Source: CAYVWB01 sp964455395 (GTDB lineage: Bacteria > Desulfobacterota > Desulfovibrionia > Desulfovibrionales > Desulfovibrionaceae). Taken from it: a DNA stretch of 25,800 nucleotides. The first letter of the stretch is position 1. Each line of letters opens with the position of its first letter. Positions 1 through 7,788 of the stretch are shown in pieces. The notes beneath the pieces were generated by a model that was not told the DNA's origin, did not search any database, and saw only the letters and a list, made by a program, of their open reading frames with translations. The stretch covers positions 1-25,800 of the forward strand of contig CAYVWB010000064.1 in assembly GCA_964455395.1 (NCBI GenBank), written 5' to 3'. The translations under genes and the position numbers were made by a program.

Positions 1-1398
1 AGCGCCCAAGGCCTGGTTCGCCATGGGCGTCAACGTCTCGGCGTACAGGTCCGCCTGACGCACGGCGTCGCGGTATTGCACCAGGATCAGGCGAAGCTCC
101 GCCTCCAGAGCGTCGCCCAGGGAGGCTTCCTCGGCGCGTGCGGCGCGGGTCTGCGCCTTGGCTTCCCGGACCTCGGCCGTGTATTTTTCATACCACAATG
201 GTATGCTGATTTGAAGCCCCGCCACCACCGGGTCGCGGCCGGCGTCTTCCGTGGTGCGGGTGGTCGGGAAGTTCACGGCTTCGCCATTGACGGATTGTCC
301 CCGCCGGAGCTGCGCCGTCTCCGTGAGGATGGTGGAGAGGCTCACCGTGAAATCCGGGTAGAACGACTTCTGCGCCAAAGCTTCGCCGGTCTTGGCTTTG
401 GCGGCGCGCAGCCGCTGGGCTTCGAGACGGGGGGAACCGTCCTGCAGCAGGGCGATGACGGCGTCGTCTCCCACGCCTGCGCGCATGACGGGAATGGCTT
501 CGGGCCAGGGAATCGACTCGTGCAAGGGCTGACGGCGGGCTGCATTGAGGGCTGCGGCCACAGCCGGCCGGAGGTCCTCCAGGGAGCGGAGTCGGTCCTC
601 CAGGCGAGCGGCTTCGACTTGTAGGCGGAGGATGTCGGCGTACTCGGCCAGACCGGCTTCGTAGCGGCGCAGGGCTGTTTCTTCCAGAAAGCGGAGGAGG
701 TCCAGATTCTCCGCGGTGAGCTGGATGGCTTGCGCGAGGTAGGCGTATTCGAAATACGCTTCCTTGACCTTGTAGAAGACGGTGAAGGCGATGTCGTCCA
801 GCAGGATCTTGCGGGCGTCGGCTTCCTGCGCGGCTTGCTTCTCCTGCAGGGAAAGCGTGCCGAACCAGGGGAACGACTGCGCCAGGCCGATGGCGGCGCG
901 CTGGTCGCCGGCGCGGGTCTGCACCGGCTCCAGATAATAGCTCAGGGAGAGCTTCGGTTCCGGCAGATAGCCGGCTTGATCCACTTGCGCCGCCGCGGCT
1001 TTCCACCGTTCGAATGCGGCGAGCAGCTCGGGATTGTCCGTGGCGGCCTGTCGGAGATACTGCGAAAGGTCTGCGGGGATGACGCCGGGAGCGGCGGCCG
1101 TGTCTGTTCGCGCGGGCAGGGGCCGCGACGCGCCGGGTGTGGAGGAGGCGGCAGGCGAGGGCGTCGTCGCCAGGGCGATGACGTCCGGAGGCGTTGCGTG
1201 TGCGCCGAAAGAGGGGGGCGTTTGCGCGGCGGCGGGCGGAACCGTCGTCCACAACACGACCGCCAGCACGATGGCCAGAACGACCGCCGCCACCGTCGCC
1301 ATCCTGACCGTCTGCCCGGCGGCTGCCTCCGACGCCTCCGCCAGGGCGCGGATATCCCCGGGGCGAGAGACGGGGGGAGTGGGGCGGTGTGCGGGCAT
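1..1398 (-). CDS. TolC-family outer-membrane efflux protein (C-terminus cut by window edge)
   Basis: Outer-membrane channel component of a tripartite efflux or type I secretion system. The reading frame is open from 1398 to the window edge, giving 466 residues with no stop. An N-terminal hydrophobic stretch at about residues 33-53 ends in PPAAAQ and looks like a signal sequence. It is followed by a proline/alanine-rich linker and then the alternating amphipathic helices typical of TolC-like (OEP) proteins: YLRQAATDNPELLAAFERW, QAGYLPEPKLSLSY, FYPDFTVSL, VVAGLQISIPLW and a long helix ending in LRLILVQYRDAVRQADLY. The ATG at 1398 has GAGGAG five bases upstream. An in-frame ATG at 1302 would give a shorter, more classical signal peptide but lacks a well-placed ribosome site. 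The 32 residues before the hydrophobic stretch are therefore either an extended n-region or untranslated. The periplasmic adaptor and inner-membrane pump are not in view. Divergent from the phosphatase gene at 1586. Family call is firm; the substrate is unknown. Confidence 0.9.
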   Translation of the reverse strand, partial: MPAHRPTPPVSRPGDIRALAEASEAAAGQTVRMATVAAVVLAIVLAVVLWTTVPPAAAQTPPSFGAHATPPDVIALATTPSPAASSTPGASRPLPARTDTAAAPGVIPADLSQYLRQAATDNPELLAAFERWKAAAAQVDQAGYLPEPKLSLSYYLEPVQTRAGDQRAAIGLAQSFPWFGTLSLQEKQAAQEADARKILLDDIAFTVFYKVKEAYFEYAYLAQAIQLTAENLDLLRFLEETALRRYEAGLAEYADILRLQVEAARLEDRLRSLEDLRPAVAAALNAARRQPLHESIPWPEAIPVMRAGVGDDAVIALLQDGSPRLEAQRLRAAKAKTGEALAQKSFYPDFTVSLSTILTETAQLRRGQSVNGEAVNFPTTRTTEDAGRDPVVAGLQISIPLWYEKYTAEVREAKAQTRAARAEEASLGDALEAELRLILVQYRDAVRQADLYAETLTPMANQALGA

Positions 1399-1476
1399 GG
1401 GGTCTCCTCGAACATGAAATCAGCGTGGACGGCGCGGCGCGTGACGGCCTGTCGTGATTGCCGCCGCGTTCCGGTC

Positions 1477-1505
1477 TGGAATACATGTTTCATGCCTCAA
1501 TTCCA
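1477..1505. promoter_or_regulatory. Dyad TGGAAT-N17-ATTCCA in the tolC/phosphatase divergent region
   Basis: A perfect 6-base inverted repeat lies in the 187-base divergent intergenic region between the efflux gene (start 1398) and the phosphatase gene (start 1586). The spacer contains a second small symmetry, CATG-TTT-CATG. The surrounding 60 bases are clearly more AT-rich than the neighbouring genes. On the minus strand TTGGAA-N17-TATTCC sits here, which is a weak match to a sigma-70 promoter reading into tolC. The arrangement suits an operator for a dimeric regulator, but no regulator gene adjoins it. This is inference from symmetry and position only. Confidence 0.3.
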
Positions 1506-1585
1506 AAGAAAATGCATCTCCCTGAATGAGATTTAATCACCCCGCATTCCCGGCCTCCGCTTTACATCGGAGGAAACCGCGACGT

Positions 1586-4042
1586 ATGGTGTCGGCAGTC
1601 ATGTCCATCCGCTGGAAACTTTTCATCGTGCTCGCCGTGTTGAGCCTGGGGCCGACGCTCTTCCTGCGATTGAACGGCCAGCGCGCCATGACGCAGGTGG
1701 GCCAAGCCATGACCCAAAGCGCGCGCGAGGCGCTCGTCGATGAAGCCAGCGGGAGCCTGCTGCGTCTTGTGGAGGACCACGCGCGTGTCCTCGCCCGGGA
1801 GCGGCAGCTCCTGGAAGCTGCGTTGGAGCGTGTGCTGGACCGCCTCGCCGAAGCGCCTCCCGGGCAGGCGGCCGGCCAGTCAGCCACTCCTGACGGTCCT
1901 GGCAGGTCTGGCTGGCTTGGCAGGCCTGGACGTTCGGACGCTCCTGATGATCCGGAGAGCCACGCGCCTCAGGGCGAACCCGAGGTCCATCCGGCGTCGG
2001 TCCCCGGCGAGCCCACACGGCGTCAGTCCCTGCTTGTGGATTTCAACGCCCTCTCCGTGTGGGATGAAGTCTCGCCCGCCCGCGTGCGTGACGACCACGC
2101 CGCCTTGGAGACCTTCAAGGAAACGCATGGAAGGTACGGCGAACTCCTGCTGTGGCAGATGGCCGCCACGCCGGAAGAATGGCTGCTCTATCCGGCGCTC
2201 CCGCCCGGGCGATTGGCTGCGCCGGCGTCACTGGGGCAAAGGGGACAGGCGCGGTGCCTGCGGGGGGACGCCTTGACCGACGCGCCATGGACCGCCCGGG
2301 CGTGCAGCGCGGCGGAGCGCTTCGCCATGTTGCTGGACCAGGGCGACGGCTGGCTCGGCCCCCTGCCGGATGCGGTGACGGGACGACCCGTCTTCCTGCT
2401 GGCCGGCGCCGGGGCCAACGGCGTACGCGCCGCTCTGGCCACGCCGTTGCGCGCGCTTTTCCACACGCAGATGCACCTCCCGGCCATCTCGCCCCGGATG
2501 GAGACCATGCTCGCGGCGCCGTCGCAGGGGCGACTGGAAGTGCTCGCCACCACGATGTTGACGTCCCCCGACGCCGTGAATGGGACAGACGGCCTTGCAG
2601 GCGCGGGCGCGCGGCGTTCCGGCGCGAATCATCCTCATGACCTCCATGATCTTCAAGACCAGGCTGGCCCTGCACGAGGCGCCTGGCGACTGGGCGGTCC
2701 AGGCGGCAACGAACGCGAACAACAGCCTGCGCACGGCGGCTTCACCGTGGACCTTCCGGCGGTGTCGCAGGCCATGGCGACGCAGGATTCCGGTCTTGTG
2801 GAAGCGCCGTGGCGCGGTCAGCCGAGTCTCTGGGCTTTCGCTTCCATCGCCCTGCGCGCACACAGGCCGGATCACGGCGCGGCAGGAGGAATGAGTGATG
2901 ACGCGGCGGACCCGGGCCCGACCGACGGCCCGCACCTCATCCTCATCGCGCCCACGGCGGACGTGACGGCTTCTGCGGACGCTCTGGCGGCTTCCCTGGA
3001 AGCGCGGATCCAGCAGCACCTGTGGACCACCGGTCTCCTTGTGGCGGCGGCGCTCGTGGTGGCGCTGGCCGTGTCCTACGTGGTCTCGCTCACTTTTACA
3101 CGGCGACTGTCGCGGCTGGCGCACCAGGCGCAACGGCTGGCGGCGGGTGACTTCTCCGCGCGGGCGAATCTCCCCGGTCATGACGAGGTGGGCGCCCTCG
3201 GGCAGGTGCTGGACAGTGTGGGCCCCGCCCTGGAGGAACGCCTTCGCCTGCACGAGGCCTTGGATCTGGCGCAGGAGGTGCAACACAGCCTGCTGCCGCC
3301 GCAGCCGCCCACGGTTCCCGGCCTGGAATTCGCGGCGCGCATAGAATACTGCGAAAAGACGGGGGGGGATTTCTACGACTTCGTGTCGCGGCCCGGCGCC
3401 CCTGACGACGTGACCACGACCGTCGCACCCCATGGCGCCCTGCTGGCCGTGGTGGGCGATGTCTCCGGTCATGGCGTCCACGCAGCGCTGCTCATGGCCT
3501 CCACTCGGGCTTTTCTGCGCAGCCGGGCTGCGGCGCCGGCGTGGCGTGCGTCCCTGGAAGCCGTGCTCGAGCACGTGAATCGTCAACTTGTACGGGACGT
3601 GGAAGGCGCCGGCCATTTCGTCACCCTCTTCGCGGTGGAGGCGGACCTTCCGCCGCCGGGGCGCACTCCCGAGGCGGGCGTCACGGTGCGGTGGGCCCGC
3701 GCCGGTCACGACCCCGCGCTGCTCTTCCATCCTGCGGAGGATTTCACCGAGCTGCGTGGCGAGGGCTTGAGCCTGGGCGTGGTGGAGACGACCCCCGCTC
3801 GGGCCCAGACGCTCACCCTGCGGCCGGGGAGTGTTTTGCTGATGGGCACGGACGGCATCGCCGAGCGCCGTAACCGCCAGGGCGCAATGTATGGCAGGAC
3901 GCGCTTCCGGACGGTGGCGGCGCGCCACGCTCACGAGGACGCCGACGCCATTGTCGCAGCCGTCTTCGACGACCTGGCGGCGTTCAGCGAAGGCGTCCCG
4001 GCGGAAGACGACGTCACCCTGATGGTCATCAAGGCCGTCTGA
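1586..4042 (+). CDS. Membrane-bound HAMP-SpoIIE (RsbU/PP2C-type) serine phosphatase
   Basis: Predicted to dephosphorylate a phospho-serine/threonine protein, classically an anti-anti-sigma factor (STAS), in a partner-switching pathway, in response to a periplasmic signal. Domains (818 residues): TM1 at about 11-28 (FIVLAVLSLGPTLFL); a periplasmic region of about 450 residues; TM2 at 481-503 (LLVAAALVVALAVSYVVSL); HAMP at about 504-556 (RLAAGDFSARANLPGHDEVG); SpoIIE/PP2C domain from about 560 to the end. The metal-binding motifs are intact: GGDFYDF at about 593, GDVSGHG at about 624, GTDGIAERR and a terminal EDDVTLMVIK. The ATG at 1586 follows GGAGG at 1569-1573 with a longish 12-base spacing; an in-frame ATG at 1526 lacks a ribosome site. 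The sensor region carries two low-complexity Gly/Pro/Arg/His-rich stretches (about 90-145 and 332-385) that look inserted. No STAS protein, anti-sigma kinase or sigma factor is nearby, so the target is unknown. Confidence 0.92.
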   Translation: MVSAVMSIRWKLFIVLAVLSLGPTLFLRLNGQRAMTQVGQAMTQSAREALVDEASGSLLRLVEDHARVLARERQLLEAALERVLDRLAEAPPGQAAGQSATPDGPGRSGWLGRPGRSDAPDDPESHAPQGEPEVHPASVPGEPTRRQSLLVDFNALSVWDEVSPARVRDDHAALETFKETHGRYGELLLWQMAATPEEWLLYPALPPGRLAAPASLGQRGQARCLRGDALTDAPWTARACSAAERFAMLLDQGDGWLGPLPDAVTGRPVFLLAGAGANGVRAALATPLRALFHTQMHLPAISPRMETMLAAPSQGRLEVLATTMLTSPDAVNGTDGLAGAGARRSGANHPHDLHDLQDQAGPARGAWRLGGPGGNEREQQPAHGGFTVDLPAVSQAMATQDSGLVEAPWRGQPSLWAFASIALRAHRPDHGAAGGMSDDAADPGPTDGPHLILIAPTADVTASADALAASLEARIQQHLWTTGLLVAAALVVALAVSYVVSLTFTRRLSRLAHQAQRLAAGDFSARANLPGHDEVGALGQVLDSVGPALEERLRLHEALDLAQEVQHSLLPPQPPTVPGLEFAARIEYCEKTGGDFYDFVSRPGAPDDVTTTVAPHGALLAVVGDVSGHGVHAALLMASTRAFLRSRAAAPAWRASLEAVLEHVNRQLVRDVEGAGHFVTLFAVEADLPPPGRTPEAGVTVRWARAGHDPALLFHPAEDFTELRGEGLSLGVVETTPARAQTLTLRPGSVLLMGTDGIAERRNRQGAMYGRTRFRTVAARHAHEDADAIVAAVFDDLAAFSEGVPAEDDVTLMVIKAV

Positions 4043-4252
4043 AACGCGCCGTCCCGCTGCATGGCGACTCCTGCTTGACGACCCCCGCTCGGGCCGCTCG
4101 CGCCGTCCCGGTATCAGGCTGCATGACAGCGCACGCGAAGCCGTCATCCGCCGGCCCTTCCGCGTCGGGATGAGAGGCCTTTCTGGACCGTTCGCCCCCG
4201 TCGCAGCCGTGAGGCCGGCGAGAGGCGCGTTGTCCGGGAGCGCTCCCTTCCG

Positions 4253-5020
4253 CTACCCCCCGTGGCTTCCGAGGAAATGTCCCAGGATGGTGACCCCGCC
4301 GTCCACGCGGAGGTCGTGTCCGGTGACGCGTCGGGCGGCCTCGCTGGCGAGCCAGACCACCGCGGCGGCGGCTTCTTCCGGCGCATTGAAGCGGCCGGTG
4401 GGTTGCAGGGCGCGCAGGCCGCGGAGGTAGGCCTCGGGATCCGGGCTGGCGAGACGGGCGAAGTTGTGGACCATGGCCGTCTCCGTGAGGCCGGGGGAGA
4501 CAGTGTTCACCCGCACGCCTGCGGCGGCGAGCTCCACGGCCTGAGCGCGGGCCAACGCCATCAGCCCGCCTTTGGTGGCGCTGTACACGGCGATGTGGGG
4601 GTAGCCGGTGTGGGCGGCCTCGCTGGCCAGGTGGCAGATGGAGGCGTTGGCTGAGCGGCGCAGGAAAGGCAACGCCGCCGCCGTGGCGAGGATGGGCGCG
4701 CGGAGGTTCACCGCCAAGCAGGCGTCCAAGGCCGCCGTGCTGACGGCATCAACAGGTTCGGGCAGCACCACCCCGGCGTTGTTCACCAGACAGTCCAGGC
4801 CGCCCAGGGCCTCGGCGGCGGCGTGGATGTCCTCGCGCAGGGCTGCGTCGTCGGTCACATCCAGCACGCTGGCGCGCAACGTCGGGTTGGCGTCCAAGGC
4901 GTCGGCCACGGCGTCGGCGTGCTTGTCCGCCATGGCGACGCGGCCGCCCTGGTCGGTGATGAGCGTGGCGATGGCCAGGCCGATGCCTGTGGCTCCGCCG
5001 GTGATGTAGGCGCGCAGCAT
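4253..5020 (-). CDS. Short-chain dehydrogenase/reductase (SDR), classical type
   Basis: NAD(P)-dependent oxidoreductase of 255 residues, the normal length for classical SDRs. It has the cofactor motif TGGATGIG (7-14), NNAG (80-83), structural Asn105 (AVNLRAP), catalytic Ser133 (LASEAA) and the YSATK signature with Tyr146 and Lys150. It ends with the usual SPGLTET and LRVDGG segments. An Asp at position 32 near the end of the second strand favours NAD(H) over NADP(H), from family knowledge. Start at 5020: the codon lies seven bases after GGGAG. The frame is open far upstream (to 5581), but that extension is not SDR-like and lacks a ribosome site. Substrate cannot be read from the sequence; a sugar/polyol dehydrogenase or a 3-oxoacyl-ACP reductase-like enzyme are both possible. 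Convergent with the phosphatase gene, divergent from the kinase-like gene. Confidence 0.92.
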   Translation of the reverse strand: MLRAYITGGATGIGLAIATLITDQGGRVAMADKHADAVADALDANPTLRASVLDVTDDAALREDIHAAAEALGGLDCLVNNAGVVLPEPVDAVSTAALDACLAVNLRAPILATAAALPFLRRSANASICHLASEAAHTGYPHIAVYSATKGGLMALARAQAVELAAAGVRVNTVSPGLTETAMVHNFARLASPDPEAYLRGLRALQPTGRFNAPEEAAAAVVWLASEAARRVTGHDLRVDGGVTILGHFLGSHGG

Positions 5021-5480
5021 GTGGTGGCTCCCGGGTGCGAAGAATTCGGAGTGGAAGCAGGCCGCGGCCTGCATCGGGGCGTTATCGACGCGTGCAAGGG
5101 TGCGGATTGCATCACATTTTGACGAAGCTGTCCACCGCGCGCCACCTCGTAAGGTGGGGGGAATGGCGTGCTGCGCCGGAAGATCACCCATCTCTATATT
5201 CTTTTGGAATGATTTGAAATGTCGCCAGGGATGCGGCGCCGGCGACGTGACAGGCGCCCCCCTTGCGCCTACTGTGGTTGTGTGGGGTGACTGCCTGCCG
5301 GGGGAGGCGGCGATTTTCGAATCGTGATGAGCGACCAGCCGGAAGACCAGCCGGAAGACCAGCCGGAAGACCAGTCGGACGCCCAGCCGGATACGCAGTC
5401 GGCGCAGCGAAGCCGGCCACGCTGTCGCACTGCTTCGTCCGTCTGCGATAGCCGCGCAAGCCATGCAAGGGGGGACGGTC
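5021..5480. other. 460-base intergenic region between divergent SDR and kinase-like genes
   Basis: No convincing gene. It holds a perfect hairpin CCACCT-CGTA-AGGTGG at 5142-5157, an AT-rich patch at about 5188-5220 (TATATT on plus, TATAGA on minus) that probably carries promoter elements, and a 12-base tandem repeat at 5333-5404. A plus-strand frame from 5324 reads through the repeat as (DQPE)n but runs out of phase into the kinase-like gene and has no close ribosome site, so it is not called. Confidence 0.5.
5333..5404 (+). repeat. 12-base tandem repeat, three perfect and three diverged copies
   Basis: Unit GACCAGCCGGAA occurs perfectly at 5333-5344, 5345-5356 and 5357-5368. Decaying copies follow: GACCAGTCGGAC, GCCCAGCCGGAT and ACGCAGTCGGCG. 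The array lies 76 bases upstream of the kinase-like gene's start, in its probable leader. The decay toward the 3' end suggests recent expansion at the 5' end. Confidence 0.85.
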
Positions 5481-6485
5481 ATGCAGTGCGATGTGCGGGA
5501 ACTCGTCCAGGCGCGGATGCCCAATTTTCCATTACGCCGATGCGGCAAGCTGGTGACGGACACCAGCGAGTTCATGCGCATCGGGTATGGGGACGTGATC
5601 CAGCTCGCGGATGAACACTACATCGTGCTCAAGGACGAGTGCGAGCGTCGCTTCGGGCTGGAGGACCCCAAGTACTGGGTGAAACGCTGTCGTCACCTGG
5701 AGTCCGGGGAATCCAAGATCCTCAAACTCGTCTTTCATGAGCAGTTCGTCATGCGACTTGGCGCGGTGGAAGTGCTCTGTCATCGCAGTCCGGAAAAGGA
5801 GGCGCGCATCCTCCTGCTGACTCACGGTGACATGCGTTTCATGCAAGGCGTCACCCTCCACGACGAGCGCAAGAACCCCGTGCGCATCCTGGACGTCATC
5901 CGCGGGCGGTGCATCGACGAGGTGGTGGACGAGATTCCCGTTGACCACGAGCGCTACTTCCACACCCATTTCCCCCCCATGCTCCAGCGGTTCATCGGCG
6001 CATGCGAGGCCATCGAGGATCTCCACACACGCTGGGAGAAGCACGGGGACATCCGCCGCGATCACCTTCTGGTGGAGCGCGCCACGGGCCGCTGTCGATG
6101 GATCGATTTCGACTACGCTTTCGACTCGCGGATCAACCCCTTCGGATTGGACATCTTCGGTCTCGGCAACATCCTGCTCTGCCTGGTGGGCAAGCGCGTG
6201 CACACCTTCCGCAGTCTGCGGGAGGAGGGGGTATCGGACAACATTCTGAACCATCTCGCCGAGGAGGACATGTCGCTCATGTTTCCCAACCGACTCATGA
6301 ACCTGCGCAAGGTGTACCCCTACATTCCGGAGGAGTTGAACCGCGCGTTGATGCATTTCGCCGCCGGCGCTGAGGTCTTTTATGAGAGCGTCGGCGAATT
6401 GCTGGAGGATTTGCGCCCAGTCGCTCGCGCCAGACGTGTCGAAGACATCGGGGCGTCGTCCGCGCCAGACGCGTCGGCGTCATGA
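5481..6485 (+). CDS. Protein-kinase-like / aminoglycoside-phosphotransferase-like protein
   Basis: 334 residues. The C-terminal half carries a kinase-fold catalytic loop, H188-G189-D190 in KHGDIRRDHLLV, followed by WIDFDYAF with D209/D211 as the metal-binding segment, and then FGLDIFGLGNILL, the position where kinases have the D-x-W/x-x-G helix. In most kinases and APH enzymes an Asn stands seven residues after the first His of HGD; here that position is His (H195), so activity may be altered. The N-terminal half lacks an obvious glycine-rich loop. A Lys-containing strand (ESKILKLVF) may provide the ATP lysine. ATG 5481 was chosen because AGGGGGG lies six bases upstream; the ATG at 5463 has no ribosome site. 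The universal stress protein gene begins 91 bases downstream on the same strand, suggesting a shared stress-response unit. Kinase fold is likely; substrate and activity are unproven. Confidence 0.75.
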   Translation: MQCDVRELVQARMPNFPLRRCGKLVTDTSEFMRIGYGDVIQLADEHYIVLKDECERRFGLEDPKYWVKRCRHLESGESKILKLVFHEQFVMRLGAVEVLCHRSPEKEARILLLTHGDMRFMQGVTLHDERKNPVRILDVIRGRCIDEVVDEIPVDHERYFHTHFPPMLQRFIGACEAIEDLHTRWEKHGDIRRDHLLVERATGRCRWIDFDYAFDSRINPFGLDIFGLGNILLCLVGKRVHTFRSLREEGVSDNILNHLAEEDMSLMFPNRLMNLRKVYPYIPEELNRALMHFAAGAEVFYESVGELLEDLRPVARARRVEDIGASSAPDASAS

Positions 6486-6576
6486 GGAAGACATGGAGGC
6501 GACGGAACGCTCGGCGAGCGCTCGGCGAGCCCTGGCGCGTACGTCGTCCATATCATCCGGAAAAAGGGGGATCGGC

Positions 6577-7071
6577 ATGGATTGCAAACGCATACTGCTG
6601 GCTGTGGACGGTTCGGAGAACTCCATGCGCGCCGTGCGCTACACCGCCTCTGTGGTGGCGGGCGCCCCGGGCTTTCACGTGGGGCTGTTGCACATCGAGC
6701 GCTTCCCGGACCGCGACCTCTTCGCCGACGAAGCCGCCTGGAAGCACGCCTGCGAGCTCTACAAGACGGAGATGCGCGTCCACCTGGACGAGGCCCACGG
6801 CGTGCTCGCAGCCAGCGGCTTCGACCCCGACCGCGTGGAGGAAATCTACATCGTGAGCTGCCAGTCCCCCTTCCCGGACAGCGCCGCCACGCGGTGCAGC
6901 CGTGGCCGTTCCATCGCGCAGGAGATACTGGACACCATGGAGGAGGGCGACTGGGGCGCGGTGGTGGTGGGTCGCCGGGGCATCTCCAAGGCCGAGGAGT
7001 TCCTCTTCGGCAGCGTCTCCAACCGCATCATCCACTACGCCAAGAACTGTGCGGTGTGGGTGGTGGCGTGA
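6577..7071 (+). CDS. Universal stress protein (UspA family)
   Basis: 164 residues, a single Usp domain. It opens with the canonical KRILLAVDGSENSMRAVRYT strand-loop-helix. Near the C-terminus is VVVGRRGISKAEEFLFGSVSNRIIHYA, which matches the G-x2-G-x9-G-[ST] nucleotide-binding pattern of ATP-binding Usp proteins in modified form (GRRG...FGSVS), so nucleotide binding is plausible. The middle carries a longer loop than usual with three cysteines (CELYK, SCQSP, RCSRG). The start at ATG 6577 follows AGGGGGA at 6565-6571; the frame is open upstream to 6382 but that part is out-of-phase shadow of the kinase-like gene. Probably cotranscribed with it. Cytoplasmic. Confidence 0.93.
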   Translation: MDCKRILLAVDGSENSMRAVRYTASVVAGAPGFHVGLLHIERFPDRDLFADEAAWKHACELYKTEMRVHLDEAHGVLAASGFDPDRVEEIYIVSCQSPFPDSAATRCSRGRSIAQEILDTMEEGDWGAVVVGRRGISKAEEFLFGSVSNRIIHYAKNCAVWVVA

Positions 7072-7320
7072 CGACGGCGCAGCTCGACGTCTCCTGAACC
7101 CCGCCGGGATCCGCCGGGCTTGCCGGCTGCGCCCGACGTCTCGATGCTGCCCCCATGCTGTCCCGACGTGACAAGGGCGAGGAGCCGGCCTGCAGGACGG
7201 CGTACATCCCGGCGAGGCGTCAGCTTCCTGACGTCTTCAGACGGCCACGCGAGAGGGCGACGTCCAGCAGGGAAGCCGCAGCCGCCATCGCGCGGGCGTG
7301 TTCCGCGTGGAGCGAGCGGA

Positions 7321-7788
7321 CTACCGAGGGCGGTCGTAGCGGCCCATGAGTTGGGAGGTGTCCAGGATGTGGCCGACCATGGCCTGCTGGAGGGTCTGCT
7401 TGTCCGGCGGCGCGTCGAAATCCAGGGTGGCGTCCAGGGCGTAGAGGGTGAAGAAGTAGCGGTGTTCCTTGTCCGGCGGGCAAGGACCGCCATACCCCAG
7501 CCTGCCGAAACTGTTACGGCCTTGGGCGGCGCCGTTGTCCAGCGTCTCGTCGGTGGGCACGCCCTCGGGCAGCGCCGAAGCAGCCGGGGGTATGTTGTAG
7601 ATCACCCAGTGGTCGAAAACGCCGCTGGGGGCGTCGGGATCGTCCATGATGAGAGCCATGGCGACGGCCTCGGCTGGGGGATGATCCCAGGCGAGGGCGG
7701 GAGAGAGATTCTCGCCGTCGCAGGTGAAGCGCGTCGGGATGACGCCGCCTTGAGTGAAAGCAGGGGACTTGAGCGTGAGTTCGGGCAT
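7321..7788 (-). CDS. YbhB/YbcL-family Raf-kinase-inhibitor-like (PEBP) protein
   Basis: 155 residues, the standard length for bacterial PEBP proteins. Ligand-pocket motifs are intact: FTCDGENLSPALAW, DDPDAPSG followed by HWVIYNIP, GYGGPCPP and HRYFFTLYALD. Family members bind small anions or phospholipid head groups; the physiological role in bacteria is not established. The ATG at 7788 has AAGGAG six bases upstream, which decides the start over a long open upstream frame. No signal peptide, so cytoplasmic. Stands alone, convergent with the universal stress protein gene 249 bases away. Confidence 0.93.
   Translation of the reverse strand: MPELTLKSPAFTQGGVIPTRFTCDGENLSPALAWDHPPAEAVAMALIMDDPDAPSGVFDHWVIYNIPPAASALPEGVPTDETLDNGAAQGRNSFGRLGYGGPCPPDKEHRYFFTLYALDATLDFDAPPDKQTLQQAMVGHILDTSQLMGRYDRPR

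Noticed and set aside
188..1486. 432-residue minus-strand open frame overlapping tolC
   Set aside because: Another minus frame gives the TolC-family protein with signal sequence and ribosome site; this one is Arg/Pro-rich noise.
2228..4147. 639-residue open frame antisense to the phosphatase gene
   Set aside because: Arg/His/Gly-rich random composition and no domain pattern; a by-product of high-GC codon use opposite a real gene.
4236..4247. GGGAGCGCTCCC palindrome near the SDR stop as a terminator
   Set aside because: Perfect palindrome but no loop and no T run; too short to support a terminator call.
5142..5157. CCACCT-CGTA-AGGTGG hairpin as an intrinsic terminator
   Set aside because: Followed by G's on plus and GC-rich sequence on minus, and not at the 3' end of any gene.
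5324..5614. Plus-strand frame reading the 12-base repeat as DQPE units
   Set aside because: No ribosome site at usable distance; it runs out of phase into the kinase-like gene.
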